The translations under genes were made by a program, and so were the position numbers. The notes beneath the pieces were generated by a model. The model searched no databases. It saw only the letters and a list, made by a program, of their open reading frames with translations, and was not told where the DNA came from. 64,000 nucleotides of DNA from Oegoconia quadripuncta (taxonomy: Eukaryota; Arthropoda; Insecta; Lepidoptera; Autostichidae), in contig OX438744.1 of the NCBI GenBank assembly GCA_949316235.1, positions 24,167,578 to 24,231,577 on the forward strand. The letters are read 5' to 3'. Below, one piece after another: positions 1 through 9,704 of the stretch. Positions within the stretch are counted from its first letter, which is position 1. Each line of letters starts with the position of its first letter.

Positions 1-96
1 TACGAAAATGGATATACAGCTGGATTCAATCGGGAAGTTCTACAGATCAGTTCATGACTAGCCTCTTCGGAAACATCACAGTAGGTAGGTACCTAC

Positions 97-427
97 TTAG
101 GCCCGTATTAATAAACCAATCTCAATACAAGTCTTGAGGCTGTATCACCCGAGATGCGTTTTAAGCAGTTCACGCGATCTCAAGCTACATGCTAATTTAT
201 AAACCAGTCTTGAGGTCTACTCAGCTGAGATCACTTCTCAAGAATTCGCCCCAGCGGAGAATGAATGATAGTCCTGAGTTTCGTTTATTATACGTGAAAA
301 TGGGCGCACGTATCAAGTGAGTACTGCGTTTCAGGTCTCAAGAAAGTTTTATTAATCAAGACGTTTACTTGAGACCGGTCACAAAACTATTCTCAATCTT
401 GAGAACGGTTTATTAATACGGGCCTAA
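97..427. mobile_element. MITE-1 copy, full length (331 bp)
   Basis: Both ends carry the inverted sequence TTAGGCCCGTATTAATAAAC (right end slightly diverged, read as ..TTAATACGGGCCTAA). The interior is a run of short CTCAAG/CTTGAG-type words (tcttgagg, ctcaagact, gagaccgg) repeated in both orientations, so the element is largely self-complementary. There is no coding capacity. It is a non-autonomous inverted-repeat element; the parent superfamily is not clear and no convincing target duplication is visible. Confidence 0.75.
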
Positions 428-609
428 GCTACAATAGCGGTTCACAAAAATCTAGAATAAATGATGCCTAGTAAAACTTTCTGAGCAAATAGTAGTATAA
501 AAAACCGCGGAGTCACTAAGTTTCAGGCGTTAGTAATTAAGGTAAAATATTCGGTATTATTAAATAATATATAATATTTTTTTTTTATCATCATTTTATT
601 TCTTTATTT

Positions 610-718
610 TATTGATTAGCACGGAGCTTGAGATAGCGTCAACTTCTTAAGACGCATCTCGGGTGATACAGCCTCAAGACTTGTATTGAGATTGGTTTGG
701 TTTATTAATACGGGCCTA
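610..718. mobile_element. MITE-1 partial copy
   Basis: Only one half of the element is present, in the opposite orientation to the copy 200 bp upstream. It runs from the GACGCATCTCGGGTGATACA segment to the terminal AATACGGGCCTAA. Confidence 0.65.
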
Positions 719-990
719 AATGTAAGCAATATAAGGATTACAAAACGGATGTCGCGTGTTCGATTACCAGCCGGGTACATGTTTAGCAATCGGTTTTGTT
801 GGTAGAAGGACTTTTAGAAGTCCGCCTGGCCAGCTACTATCTAATTCTGCCGCCAAGCAAAGACAGATAATATTGTTGTATTCCGTCTGTTTGGGGCAAG
901 CTAGGTGCTCCGGGTGAGCGCGTTTCCATCCTCGGTGTCATCTTCACTTAACATCAGGTATTTTTGAGATCAAGTATTAAGAAGTTGAGC
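715..990 (+). mobile_element. SINE-2, old diverged copy
   Basis: It has a degenerate tRNA-like B box (GTTCGATTACCAGC), the GTCCGCCTGGCCAGCTAC core and the 3' CTTCACTTAACATCAGGT block. It is more diverged than the other SINE-2 copies and lacks a clear A box. Confidence 0.6.
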
Positions 991-1624
991 CCCTGAAATG
1001 GTGTGGCTGATATGATGATGATGCATGATATAGTATTCTAGCTGCTCGAAATAATACCATGAAAAAAATATAAAAATGTATCCTGCAACTAAAGGTTTAT
1101 CTTATTACGCTAGCGCGTTTCCATGCTTTGGGGGACATCGTTCAATAGTCGGTCACTGTTGTTTTCAGTTAAAGGCAGCCGTTAAGCCAAGTTAGAGGCC
1201 AGACAGGGGCGATTTCAAAACACTGACTATCAGGGTACACAAATGCCGCAATTGGGCCGGCTTGATGGATTTTGGCCCATACCCAGTGAGAGTATAGGCT
1301 GTGTCCCGACAGTAGAGACGTGTAAAGCATGTTGATTATCTCGCATGAGGGTACCCTTCTAGCTGCGGTTGACTGTCAGCCTCCTCTCATTGGGATAGGG
1401 TACCTATGTGCCATGATCCACCACGCGGGCTTAGTGCGGATTGGTGGACTTTTGTCGGAATAAAGGCCACCTGTGTTTTTAAGCCGGCCTTGTAGGCTAC
1501 CGACTTGGCTTAACGCTTGCATTCAATATTAAAAACAACCGGGACCTACTATTTACCATGGAAAAATTCGTATTGTATATTGAAAACTTTGAAAACCTCC
1601 GAGGAAACAAATAAATGTAACTTA
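991..1624. other. no gene seen
   Basis: No coding exon is recognisable. A segment around 1370-1440 contains a CTCCTCTCATTGGGATAGGG block that resembles one near 49745, so part of this is an unnamed dispersed repeat. The rest shows nothing I can name. Confidence 0.4.
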
Positions 1625-1852
1625 TATTATAAATGCGAAAGTTTGGATGTTTGTTTGTTTGCTTGTTGCAAACAAACAAACGGCTGAACGGATTTGGATG
1701 AAATTTGGTATATATAGGTAGAAAACCCCTGGATTAAGACATAGGATATTTTTTATACCGATAAAGTGAGTAGTTCCCGCGGGATAAACAAATTAAACAT
1801 TTCCGCGATAAAGTTACTTCACGCAGGCGAAAACGCGGGCGGAAAGCTAGCC
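1625..1852 (+). repeat. REP-5 copy (GCGGGCGGAAAGCTAG repeat)
   Basis: It starts at TATAAATGCGAAAGTTTGGA, contains CGGCTGAACGGATTTGGATG and ends at AACGCGGGCGGAAAGCTAG. This structure is one of the commonest dispersed repeats I know from lepidopteran introns; I do not assign its class. The other copies here are at 7.4, 7.6, 32.2, 46.7 and 47.7 kb. Confidence 0.6.
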
Positions 1853-2181
1853 TTTGAACGCCTCAGCGGTCACCGGTGACCGTAAACAATTGATTTTCAA
1901 TTGTGTCTGCTTCGCGGCGGTTAACGTGTTAATATAAAGAAAAATCGGAATCATATCGGACCACGCATTACTGAGATATATATAGATAAAAGATGGACAC
2001 ACAAACATCAAGCACATAACAGCGTTCTATTCCTCTAGTGGACTGACCGTGCTAAACATTGCTTAACTTCGCTAATCGAAAACGAATTACGAATACGACT
2101 ACGCCACGAGTGCACGAGAATCGTGAGTGTATAATTAATAATAAATCATGTTTAGTGATGATGTCTTTATAAAAAACTTAC
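1853..2181 (-). other. start of the intron of the - strand gene; no exon seen
   Basis: This follows the donor site of the 2182-2274 exon and should be intronic for that gene. It contains a perfect 16-bp palindrome and a short hairpin (see findings). No further exon is recognisable to the left edge. Confidence 0.4.
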
Positions 2182-2274
2182 CGACTCTTCGTCGTTGAAG
2201 TAAAAAACATTTCCATTCATTTGAAACACATGTATTTCAGTATTGTCGTTGCAAGCAAAATCACTATAATTCAT
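2182..2274 (-). CDS. first coding exon of an unrecognised gene (31 codons)
   Basis: On the - strand an ATG opens 31 uninterrupted codons (starting MNYSDFACND, ending FYFNDEES) that run exactly, in phase 0, into a consensus GTAAGT splice donor. A TATA box lies about 110 bp upstream and an initiator-like TCAGTG about 30 bp upstream. The exon is too short to show a domain. The peptide is acidic and aromatic with no signal peptide or membrane helix. I do not recognise the family. The rest of the gene should lie left of this exon and mostly outside the window. The alternative is chance, but an ATG, open frame, donor and TATA box in order inside non-repetitive DNA makes this less likely. No other exon is seen to confirm it. 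Confidence 0.5.
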
Positions 2275-2299
2275 ATTTATAAATCACTATTCTAAGCAC

Positions 2300-2395
2300 T
2301 AAACACTGAAATTACTAATTAAACACATTTCAATAATTCTTGTAATGAAATTTTTTTGTCACTCTTACACTATTTCAGAATTTTATATAGAAGCT
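2300..2395 (-). promoter_or_regulatory. putative TATA promoter of the - strand gene
   Basis: Read on the - strand, TATATAAAA occupies 2389-2381, which predicts a start of transcription near 2358. A separate arthropod-type initiator word TCAGTG lies at 2309-2304. Both precede the ATG at 2274 with no intervening repeat. Which of the two is used cannot be told from sequence. Confidence 0.4.
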
Positions 2396-2399
2396 GTCC

Positions 2400-3408
2400 A
2401 TCAAGTCTAGCACACAAAAAAGCAACAGTCTTAATCTCTATCCAAATGTTCTAAAATAGGATTTCATTAAATTCGACTAATTATTGTTTGCACAGACAGT
2501 CATTGTGATCTCCTCAGTTCACAATAAAAGCTTCTATGCTCGATTCATCGAATAAACAATCACCGAATCTCTTTAATCGAATATAGACTTTATCACCACT
2601 GATAGCTTTTATTAATTAATGATTGCAGTAACCACGTAATATCTGATTTTGCGGGAAAATGAGTTCGATGGACCGACTAGTAGTAAGGACACATTTAACT
2701 TCCTATAATTTTAAAGGCCGAGATTTATTTTTTGCACATGTATAGAGAACCTGTCAGTGATAGAATAAAAAAAAAAACTAACAAATCTTGCTTGCTTGCT
2801 TTAGTTATAGGTAATATTCATATTTAGTAATAAAACATAGACTATATGATTAAAATTACCACTGTGAATTACATTGCGTCGGAGAATATACTTCGAACCC
2901 ATGTAACTATTTTCAAATAAATAGAGCAATAACTTCTTTACAATCATGAAAAATTTCACCGAGGGAAAATATCACGATTCAATAAACTATTTTTAGAAAA
3001 TATAAAGTAGCTATTGATTAATTTTTTAGAAAATAGTTTTAGAAGATCTTAGCATATTCTGCAACGCAATGAAGTGCACAGTGGTAACTTTAATTTAATA
3101 TTGTAGGTTTTATAACTAAATACTTACACTATACCTAAATTCAAGTAATCGGATATTTTAGAATATAGCCTTTTAGATAGTAAACCCTATCACACAAAAA
3201 AAAATATATCATCAAAATCGGTTATTTAATGGTTATGTTAATTGACGAAATAATTGGCGAACATACATAAAAAAAGACGAACAACCTTTTTGGAAGTTGG
3301 TTAATAAGTAAATATTAAATAAACAAACTTATTCACCGATGGCAATCGCGACCATTCCGAACAAACAAACTCCACAAAATAAATGGATCATTTTGATTTA
3401 TTTAGATA
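2400..3408. other. AT-rich non-repetitive DNA, no gene seen
   Basis: I see no repeat family shared with the rest of the window and no coding exon. As the space between the - strand TATA promoter and the next repeats, it is the likeliest place for upstream regulatory DNA of that gene, but no specific site stands out. Confidence 0.4.
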
Positions 3409-3413
3409 GTACT

Positions 3414-3834
3414 GGGTCTTTACCTATGTAATTGGAGTTTTTTTTCTTCGTTAATCATATGTACCAATTCCTGCGATTTTCAAAGCTATATCCAAATTTG
3501 TTTCTTATTTGGAAAATGGAATATTATTTCAAGGATTCATATGAAATATTTTTTAATTTCTGGGCTAAATCACATAAGTAATAAAAAAAATTTGAACAGA
3601 GCTCTTTTCATGTGCTTCCCATAATTATTTCTTAGATTCGCTGTAACTTTTATAAAGCGGTTACTTTTAAAAATTAACGCTGCCTATACTTAAAATAATG
3701 TTATCCGATAATACACACAAAGTTTGGCTAAATTTGGATTTGCCGTTCCCAAAAAAAATCTAAAATGTTTGTATGGAGAAAACAGTCTTAATGAAATTCT
3801 TCATACAAAACGCCAATTTCATAGGTAAGGGCCT
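3414..3834. mobile_element. MITE-2 copy (about 420 bp)
   Basis: The left end reads GGGTCTTTACCTATGTAATT and the right end ATTTCATAGGTAAGGGCCTA, which are inverted. TA-containing dinucleotides flank both ends. The AT-rich interior (GCTATATCCAAATTTG, TTATCCGATAATACACACAA) is shared with the copies at 16.1, 48.4 and 49.8 kb. There is no coding capacity. Confidence 0.75.
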
Positions 3835-4078
3835 AATATAATATCGTTCAGCTCTTGTGTCTTGGTTTATCTATCATACAAAATCATATGCAGCGCACGC
3901 AACACAGCATCATAGACATATTATGGGCGTCCTCTTTTTGTGTAGGAACATCGAGTAACGGAGCGGTTGAAATTATGAAAATCATCTGTGTGTCAACTCA
4001 ATAATCCATCAGCTTAATAATGCAACTGAAATATACAACTTAACTAAAAACAAAACCAAAAACGTACCTATACAAACT

Positions 4079-4545
4079 TTTTTTTTTATATGAGAGGGCG
4101 GCAAACGAGCATGCGGGTGATGGAAAGCAATCACCGCCGCCCATGGACACCCGCAACACCAAAAGGGTCACGGATGCGTTGCCGGCCTTTGAGGAAGGTG
4201 TAGGCTCGTTTCTTGAAGGTGAATACCGCTGCCGGAAGTCCGTTCCACAGGGTGGTCGTATGTGGTAAGAAGTTTCTTGAGAAACGTACAGTGGTAGACT
4301 TCCACTCATCCAGGTGATGTGGATGAAAATTTAATTTTCGGCGAGAAGTGTATCGGTTAAATTGAGCAGCGGGTATTAGCTCGAACAGTTCTTCAGAACA
4401 CTCCCCATTAAATATGCGATAGAGAATGCAGAGGGACGCGACGTCTCTTCGCAACGCCAGGGGATCCAGTCGGTCAGTGAGACTCTCTTGGCCGACAATT
4501 CGGACTGCGCGACGTTGAACGCGGTCAAAAGGAAGAAGCTATACA
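4079..4545 (-). mobile_element. LINE-a 3' fragment (reverse-transcriptase ORF C-terminus)
   Basis: The - strand encodes the end of a non-LTR retrotransposon ORF2: [60 protein letters not shown] and GVAGVHGRR in order. It has lost the seven residues PNEYDIG present in the copy at 39.4 kb. The 3' end is a T-rich run at 4079-4087 (poly-A on the - strand). It is 5'-truncated and dead. The clade is CR1/Jockey-like by the sequence style. Confidence 0.8.
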
Positions 4546-4939
4546 AACTAAACTTAAAAAATTAAAATAAACGTAAATTAAAAGAAACAAACATTTTTAA
4601 ACAATGCACAGAAAATCAAATTACTATAAAATTTAGTTTACAATGGGCCGAAAGTATTATTAACAAAATTTAAAATAGGAATGTACAAATGATAGTTTTT
4701 AAGGAGTTCACGTCAAGTCACTGGATTTTAATATGTCTTTACAACAACTAATAAATAATAAGCGTTGCAAATTAAACACTTGACAATTAAAAAATAAATT
4801 GTCTAAAGTAAACGAACAATATTAACAAGCAGAATTATTTACTAAATTTAATCTAAGAAGATGTGCCGGAAATCTACCATGGCCAATATCTGGGGAGGAA
4901 ATTTATTACTTGCCTATTACGTGTTCGCATTTTAACGTC
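4546..4939. other. AT-rich DNA, no gene seen
   Basis: No repeat or exon is recognised. It immediately precedes the promoter-like block. Confidence 0.4.
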
Positions 4940-5250
4940 AAACAACAATCTTTTTCCGAACGTCATTTCGCGCATGCGCTGAGCAGTGCCCTTTCATGTC
5001 ACCCCACATAACCTCAACCGGTACCAAACAAAGCATTACGTTTAGTTTCAATACCATTGGCCGAGCACATCGGACCATCGCAATCCAATTCAGCTACTTA
5101 AAACCAGTTACCACTACTTATCATAACTCATCAATTTGTTGCCGCCATTTACGGAAGTGCCTTGTATTATTCAGTGTGATTTGTGTGTTAGAACAATAGT
5201 TGAAGTAAATACTGTTTATTGTGGATTTTGTGAAGGTTTTTTAAGTGTAA
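4940..5250 (+). promoter_or_regulatory. candidate housekeeping-type promoter and non-coding first exon
   Basis: A locally GC/CpG-richer block carries a perfect NRF-1/ewg palindrome GCGCATGCGC (4970-4979), a GCCGCCAT word matching the YY1/pho core (5141-5148), an ETS-type CGGAAGT (5152-5158) and an initiator TCAGTG (5171-5176). That order is typical of TATA-less broadly expressed promoters. Downstream, AAGT followed by GTAAAG near 5247 could be a donor ending a non-coding exon. No coding exon follows closely; the next + strand coding exon is FLVCR exon A at 27.7 kb. Linking the two is inference. Confidence 0.4.
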
Positions 5251-5832
5251 AGTGATTTAAACAAAAGAGCTTACATACTTACTTTTGTTTGGCGTAAGTA
5301 TGTCAGGTGTATCAGCTGTTTTTTGAGGTTATGCTCTATCTCTTTCTCACTTGGTCTAAACTTAGTACCAGAGTGGTATGTTTTACATTTATCCAGATAT
5401 TTAATTTGATTACTAGAATAGCTTGTTACCGCTTCGATACCCAGGCTAAGAATTTTCAAACAGGGGCAGAATGAACCCATTTTTTTTTAGGAGTGTACAT
5501 GTTTTTCGGGCTATTTAAATAAAATTAAAACCGCTTTTAGGGTTCTGTAGCCAAACTAGGAGACCTATAGTTTGTCCGTATGTATGTGACAGCTGTTTTA
5601 TTCGCAACGGAAGGAAAAAAATACGAAAGCTATTAATTTCTAACTGTATGTGAAATTATACGTGACCAACTTAATTTTGCGGTTTTCTGCATACAACTTC
5701 TACATAATTAACTACATTTAGGTTTGTTAGTTTAAAAAGTTTATCTATTGTGGTGTTAGCCAGGTTAGGAACCCACAGAGCTCGAGTGCTACTACTCTTG
5801 GCCGGTGATACACACAGAACACCGTCAGACAT
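5251..5832. other. no gene seen; one short repeat fragment
   Basis: Around 5535-5600 the words TTTTAGGGTTCTGTAGCC and TTTGTCCGTATGTATGTGAC belong to a common dispersed inverted-repeat family whose pieces also occur near 8700, 9180 and 13350. The rest is unremarkable. Confidence 0.4.
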
Positions 5833-6376
5833 AACATCTGTGACCCTTTGGGTGTCCATGGGCGGCGGTGATTGCTTTCCATCAGAAGGGCAATTCTCGT
5901 AATATCTCTTATTACAATTACAGTCAAAATTCAGTTCGGATCTAGTCGCGGTCTCCAAATGTCAAATACGTCATTCTCGTAATACAATATAAAGGCTTGT
6001 AATGTGATTATATCGAAATGTGATCGAAAGTTGAAGAAAGCTTTTAACATCAACTTCGAGATTAAAAAAATTGACAGTTCGTCAAATGCGCCTGCTTCCT
6101 TCTATTTATTCTCTTTCACATTTGTCAAAAAACTACTTATATCACTTCAGCTGGGAATACTGAACAATTAATAGTGAGAGCTTTGTTCAACTTTCGATCA
6201 CATTTCGATATAATTACATTACGAATCTTTCTATTTAATGTCGTATTTTGACATTTAGGAGTTCGAGACTGGATCCGAACTGAATTTTGACTGTAATTGT
6301 AATACGAGATATTACCAGAATTGCCCTTCTGGTGACCCGCATGCTCGTTTGCCGCCCCTCATATAAAATAAAAAAA
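5833..6376 (+). mobile_element. LINE-a 3' tip, split by a fold-back element
   Basis: The last codons of LINE-a (reading ACATCTGTGACCCTTT then GTCCATGGGCGGCGGTGATT) run to CCATCAG at 5885. They resume as GGTGACCCGCATGCTCGTTT at 6331 and end in ATATAAAATAAAAAAAAA. Copies of LINE-a elsewhere in the window have these two halves joined, so they provide the empty site for the insertion. Confidence 0.75.
5884..6330. mobile_element. 447-bp fold-back (hairpin) MITE
   Basis: The ends are perfectly inverted for at least 14 bp (AGAAGGGCAATTCT). Complementarity continues, with small gaps, through most of both arms: TTCAGTTCGGATC near 5930 against GATCCGAACTGAA near 6273, and TATCGAAATGTGATCGAAAG near 6010 against CTTTCGATCACATTTCGATA near 6192. 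Only about 90 bp in the middle are unpaired. It encodes nothing. The superfamily is unassigned. Confidence 0.8.
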
Positions 6377-6379
6377 AAC

Positions 6380-6545
6380 CTGTTGGTTTTCGACGGGGAT
6401 TAAAAGTTTTTGATTGAATTCGGGTATGGTTCCTTGGGGAATTTGAGTAATACGAATTCAATTTTACTTTGTATAGGCATAACATTCCATCCAAATCCGT
6501 TCATCCGTTTCGTCGTAATTGAACAACAAACAAACATCCAAACCT
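6380..6545 (-). repeat. REP-5-like fragment
   Basis: The - strand words CGGATTTGGATG and ACGGATGAAC, next to GTTTGTTTGTTG, match the start of the REP-5 repeat. The CGCGGG end is missing. Confidence 0.4.
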
Positions 6546-6567
6546 AGGTATCTGATAGTTAGATTGC

Positions 6568-6785
6568 CTTTTTTATGCACAACGGGTTGATTCTTGACCT
6601 CAATCACACCTGAAGTTAAGTGAAGATGAGGTCGAAGGTGGAAGCTTACTGACCCGGAAACCCCAACACATTTGGGAGACTGGCTATCTTATCTCTGACT
6701 ACCGGAACACAAGAATGCTATTAACATTGCTGTTTGGCGGCAGATTTAGATAAGATGGTGGTAGCCTACTAGCCTAGATGAAAAG
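6568..6785 (-). mobile_element. SINE-2 copy, headless
   Basis: The tail side starts at TTTTTTATGCACAACGGGTT and the body includes CAACACATTTGGGAGACTGG and GGCGGCAGATTTAGATAAGA. The tRNA-like head is missing, so the copy is 5'-truncated. Confidence 0.75.
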
Positions 6786-6812
6786 TTTCTATACTTCCAT
6801 GTTTAAACAAAA

Positions 6813-7090
6813 TAATAAATAAATAAATAAATATCCTTAGACATACACACAGCGCCATCTAGTTCCACGGTAAGCAACTATAGGCTTGTGTTGTGGATAC
6901 CAGATGGTTGATATACTACATAAATACATATTTTTTTTGTAAATAAATACTTATTATAAATGAAAACATCCATTACTCGGGTACATATGTCCGTATTCAT
7001 CACACAAACATATGCCCCTCGCGGGATTCGAACCCGCAACCTTTTGGTATAGTGGTCAGAGTCGTTAACCACTACACCAAACAGGTCGTC
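6813..7090 (-). mobile_element. SINE-1 copy, full length
   Basis: On the - strand it reads from the tRNA-like A box (GGTGTAGTGGTTAACGACTC) through the B box (GGGTTCGAATCCCGC) and the GTATCCACAACACAAGCCTA body to an (ATTT)n tail. A and B box spacing is that of a tRNA-derived RNA polymerase III promoter. Confidence 0.85.
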
Positions 7091-7303
7091 AAACCAAAAA
7101 CCAAAGTCCCTAGGTTGTCTTGTCATAAGAGTTTCGAATAAATTACTTCAATGAGACCTACATTGCTAAACAATAAATCTATAAATTGGCATGTCGCAGA
7201 ATATCATAAGGTTTGTACACTGTTTGAACATTTGATTTTGAAAGTTTAAAGCTTTAAGCTGCCCGCCCACGGCCGATAATCGGTGACCGATTTTTTCTGG
7301 GAG
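7091..7303. other. no feature seen
   Basis: This is a short unassigned stretch. ACGGCCGATAATCGGTGACCG near 7271 contains a small palindrome that recurs in altered form near 40990. Confidence 0.3.
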
Positions 7304-7715
7304 AAAAATGGAACATACTGATTGCAATGTTTCAACGTCCACGTCCTACAAAAAGTAGACAGATTAGGGTTATAAACATATAGGCAATTTTTTTTTGCTG
7401 AACCGATTTTGATGAAATCTTCCACGCGGACGAAGTCGCGGGTTGAAAGCTAGTCATAAATATGTGTGAATACATTACTTAGATATACATTACTTAGACA
7501 TACATTATACATATATACATATATAAATGGGACATACTGATTGCAATGTTTCAACGCCCACGTCCTACAAAAAAATAGACAGATTAGGGCCTGGATAAAC
7601 TTATAGGATTTTTTTTTTTGCTGAGCCGATCTTGATGAAATCTTCCACGCGGATGAAGTCGCGTGTTGAAAGCTAGTCATAAATATGTGTGAATACATTA
7701 CTTAGATATATGTAC
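7304..7715 (+). repeat. tandem duplication of a REP-5 unit, two copies of about 215 bp
   Basis: The words GACATACTGATTGCAATGTT, GCTGAACCGAT (GCTGAGCCGAT in copy two), AAATCTTCCACGCGGA and AAAGCTAGTCATAAATATGT recur in the same order about 215 bp apart. The second copy differs from the first at scattered bases and in poly-T length. Confidence 0.75.
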
Positions 7716-7985
7716 ATTATACGGAATTGCAGAAGTGATCTCACGCAGAGGTATAATGTATACGGGACAGGGCAGCGAAATACCGCGATAAATCAGCATT
7801 ATGCGGGACGTATGGCAACTCTGTTTATACCTAGTTCATTTCAATATACCATTACATACCTATCTCATTATTATTTCATGGCACACGAATTCTAAATTGC
7901 GAATCGATCGCTTTAACTTTCCTTGAGTGACGTTCGATAAATATAAAGTGACTCTTATATGTACGTACATTCAGAGTGAGATTAT

Positions 7986-8294
7986 GGCCCGTATTAATAA
8001 ACCACTCCCAAGATTGAGAACAGTCTTGTGACCGGTCTCAAGTAAACGTGTTGATTAATAAACCTAACTTGAGACCTGAAAAGCACGTGCATACTCAAGC
8101 AGTACTCAGTTGAGAGGTGCACGTATTAATAAACGAAACTCAAGACTATCATTCATTCGCCGCTGAGGCGAATACTTAAGAAGTGATCTCAGCTGAGTAG
8201 ACCTCAAGATTGGTTTATAAATTAGCACGGAGACGCACTCTGTTGATACAGCCTCAAGACTTGTTTTGAGATTGGTTTACTAATACGGGCCTAA
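7986..8294. mobile_element. MITE-1 copy, inverted relative to 97-427
   Basis: Ends GGCCCGTATTAATAAACCAC and GGTTTACTAATACGGGCC are inverted. Interior words (GACCGGTCTCAAGTAAACGT, GTTGAGAGGTGCACGTATTA) match the other copies in reverse order. Confidence 0.75.
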
Positions 8295-8861
8295 AACTAA
8301 CTTGTGATTACGGTTGCCAATTATCAGCCACAGGACCTATTGCTGTCGCCTGTAGCCTGTCGCTGGGTCGCCTTGTGGGTGCGAGTTCTAACCTGCCCTT
8401 GCCGTTGCGTTGTCTCCACTTTCCTTCTTTGTCCTCCACTCCCGACCATTAATGACCCACAGGTCATAAGTACTATTTTAATTGTACCTTTTTTTTGACG
8501 AGGGGATACACATTTACGCATTCGACACGCCGCTGACGGGGATCAGGGGCGAGGATATGTGGGACTACCCGCTCCAAAGACAAGAGCAGTCCTACCCTCC
8601 TTCCTCCACCCGCACCATAGCGGCTTGGCCACGGGTACCCCGTGGTCATAGATCAGACATAGATGATCTAATAAAATTAATTATGTCGTGTGTAGGTTCC
8701 AGCTTTTTAGGGTTCTGTATTTTATTTATTTATTTACATAGAATCAACAGCATTATTACAAATTCTTATACAGTAAACTAATACCAAACTTATGTCAATT
8801 AATGATTCTTAATATGTTACTGCGGCAATGGTTATCGTTATAATTGAATGGGTAACGTTTA
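8295..8861. other. no gene seen
   Basis: A moderately GC-rich stretch (8340-8660) has no frame with recognisable protein character. A piece of the TTTTAGGGTTCTGTAT dispersed repeat lies near 8705. Confidence 0.35.
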
Positions 8862-9140
8862 ACGACCTGTTTGGTGTAGTGGTTAGAAACTCTGACCACT
8901 ATAACAAAAGGTCGCGAGTTCGAATCCCGCTAGGGCCATACGTTTGTATGATGAATACAGACATGTGTTCCCGAGTTATGGATGTTTTTCATTTATACAT
9001 GTATTTATTTACAAAAAAAAATGTATTTGTGTAATTTATCAACCATCTGGTATCCACAACCACAAGCCTATAGTTGCTTAAAGTGGAACTAGATGGTGCT
9101 GTGTGTATGTCCAAGGATATTTATTTATTTATTTATTTAA
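8862..9140 (+). mobile_element. SINE-1 copy
   Basis: ACGACCTGTTTGGTGTAGTG head, B box GAGTTCGAATCCCGC, the GTATCCACAACCACAAGCC body and an (ATTT)n tail are in order. It is oriented opposite to the copy at 6.8 kb. Confidence 0.85.
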
Positions 9141-9639
9141 TTATATTAAAATAAACTAGGAAACTTTATACGTTCGCCTTATCGGTTTGTCTGTCCATCT
9201 GCGGCTTACATCAGAGGTTTTTAGTAATAGAAAGCTGTAATTTGGCATGCATATAAGTACATATTAATCACGGCGACGGATGTTTTTTTTTATTTTTGTA
9301 CCCCAACGTATGGGATGTCGTTGGATAAGTCGTTCAAAATTATTAGAGGTTAGCTTGAACAATTTATCGATTCAGGAATTTTCCTATTACATCATATTGA
9401 AACACCTATTTAAGTATTAAGACCTAATTTTCACTTAACATCAGATGTGATTGATGTCAAGTGCTAACTCGTTGTGCATAAAAAAAGCTAACAGTACTAG
9501 TAAGTACTTACCTACGACTATAGGTACTTAATTATCACTAAAATTGATTCAATAGAACGCCTGAAAGTTTAATGATCTATATCAAGGTCACTCCACTATG
9601 ATAATGAAAAGTTATTGATCTTTGTTAGTTCAAATTCCT
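9141..9639. other. no gene; SINE-2 tail fragment at 9425-9487
   Basis: The only assignable piece is CACTTAACATCAGATGTGAT to GTTGTGCATAAAAAAAG, the last 60 bp of SINE-2. An AACTTTATACGTTCGCC..GTCTGTCC block near 9170 is a further dispersed-repeat fragment. Confidence 0.5.
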
Positions 9640-9704
9640 GGGGGTCTACTCTCTAACGAAAATGGCTTCGGATGGCCGTAACTTCGGACTTTTTCTTTTG
9701 CAGT

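Noticed and set aside
8862..8950. Possible tRNA gene (A box and GGGTTCGAATCCCGC B box)
   Set aside because: The same head is followed by a conserved ~200-bp body and an ATTT tail in many copies, so it is a tRNA-derived SINE; no clean cloverleaf with matched acceptor arms is seen. The same applies to the SINE-2 and SINE-3 heads.
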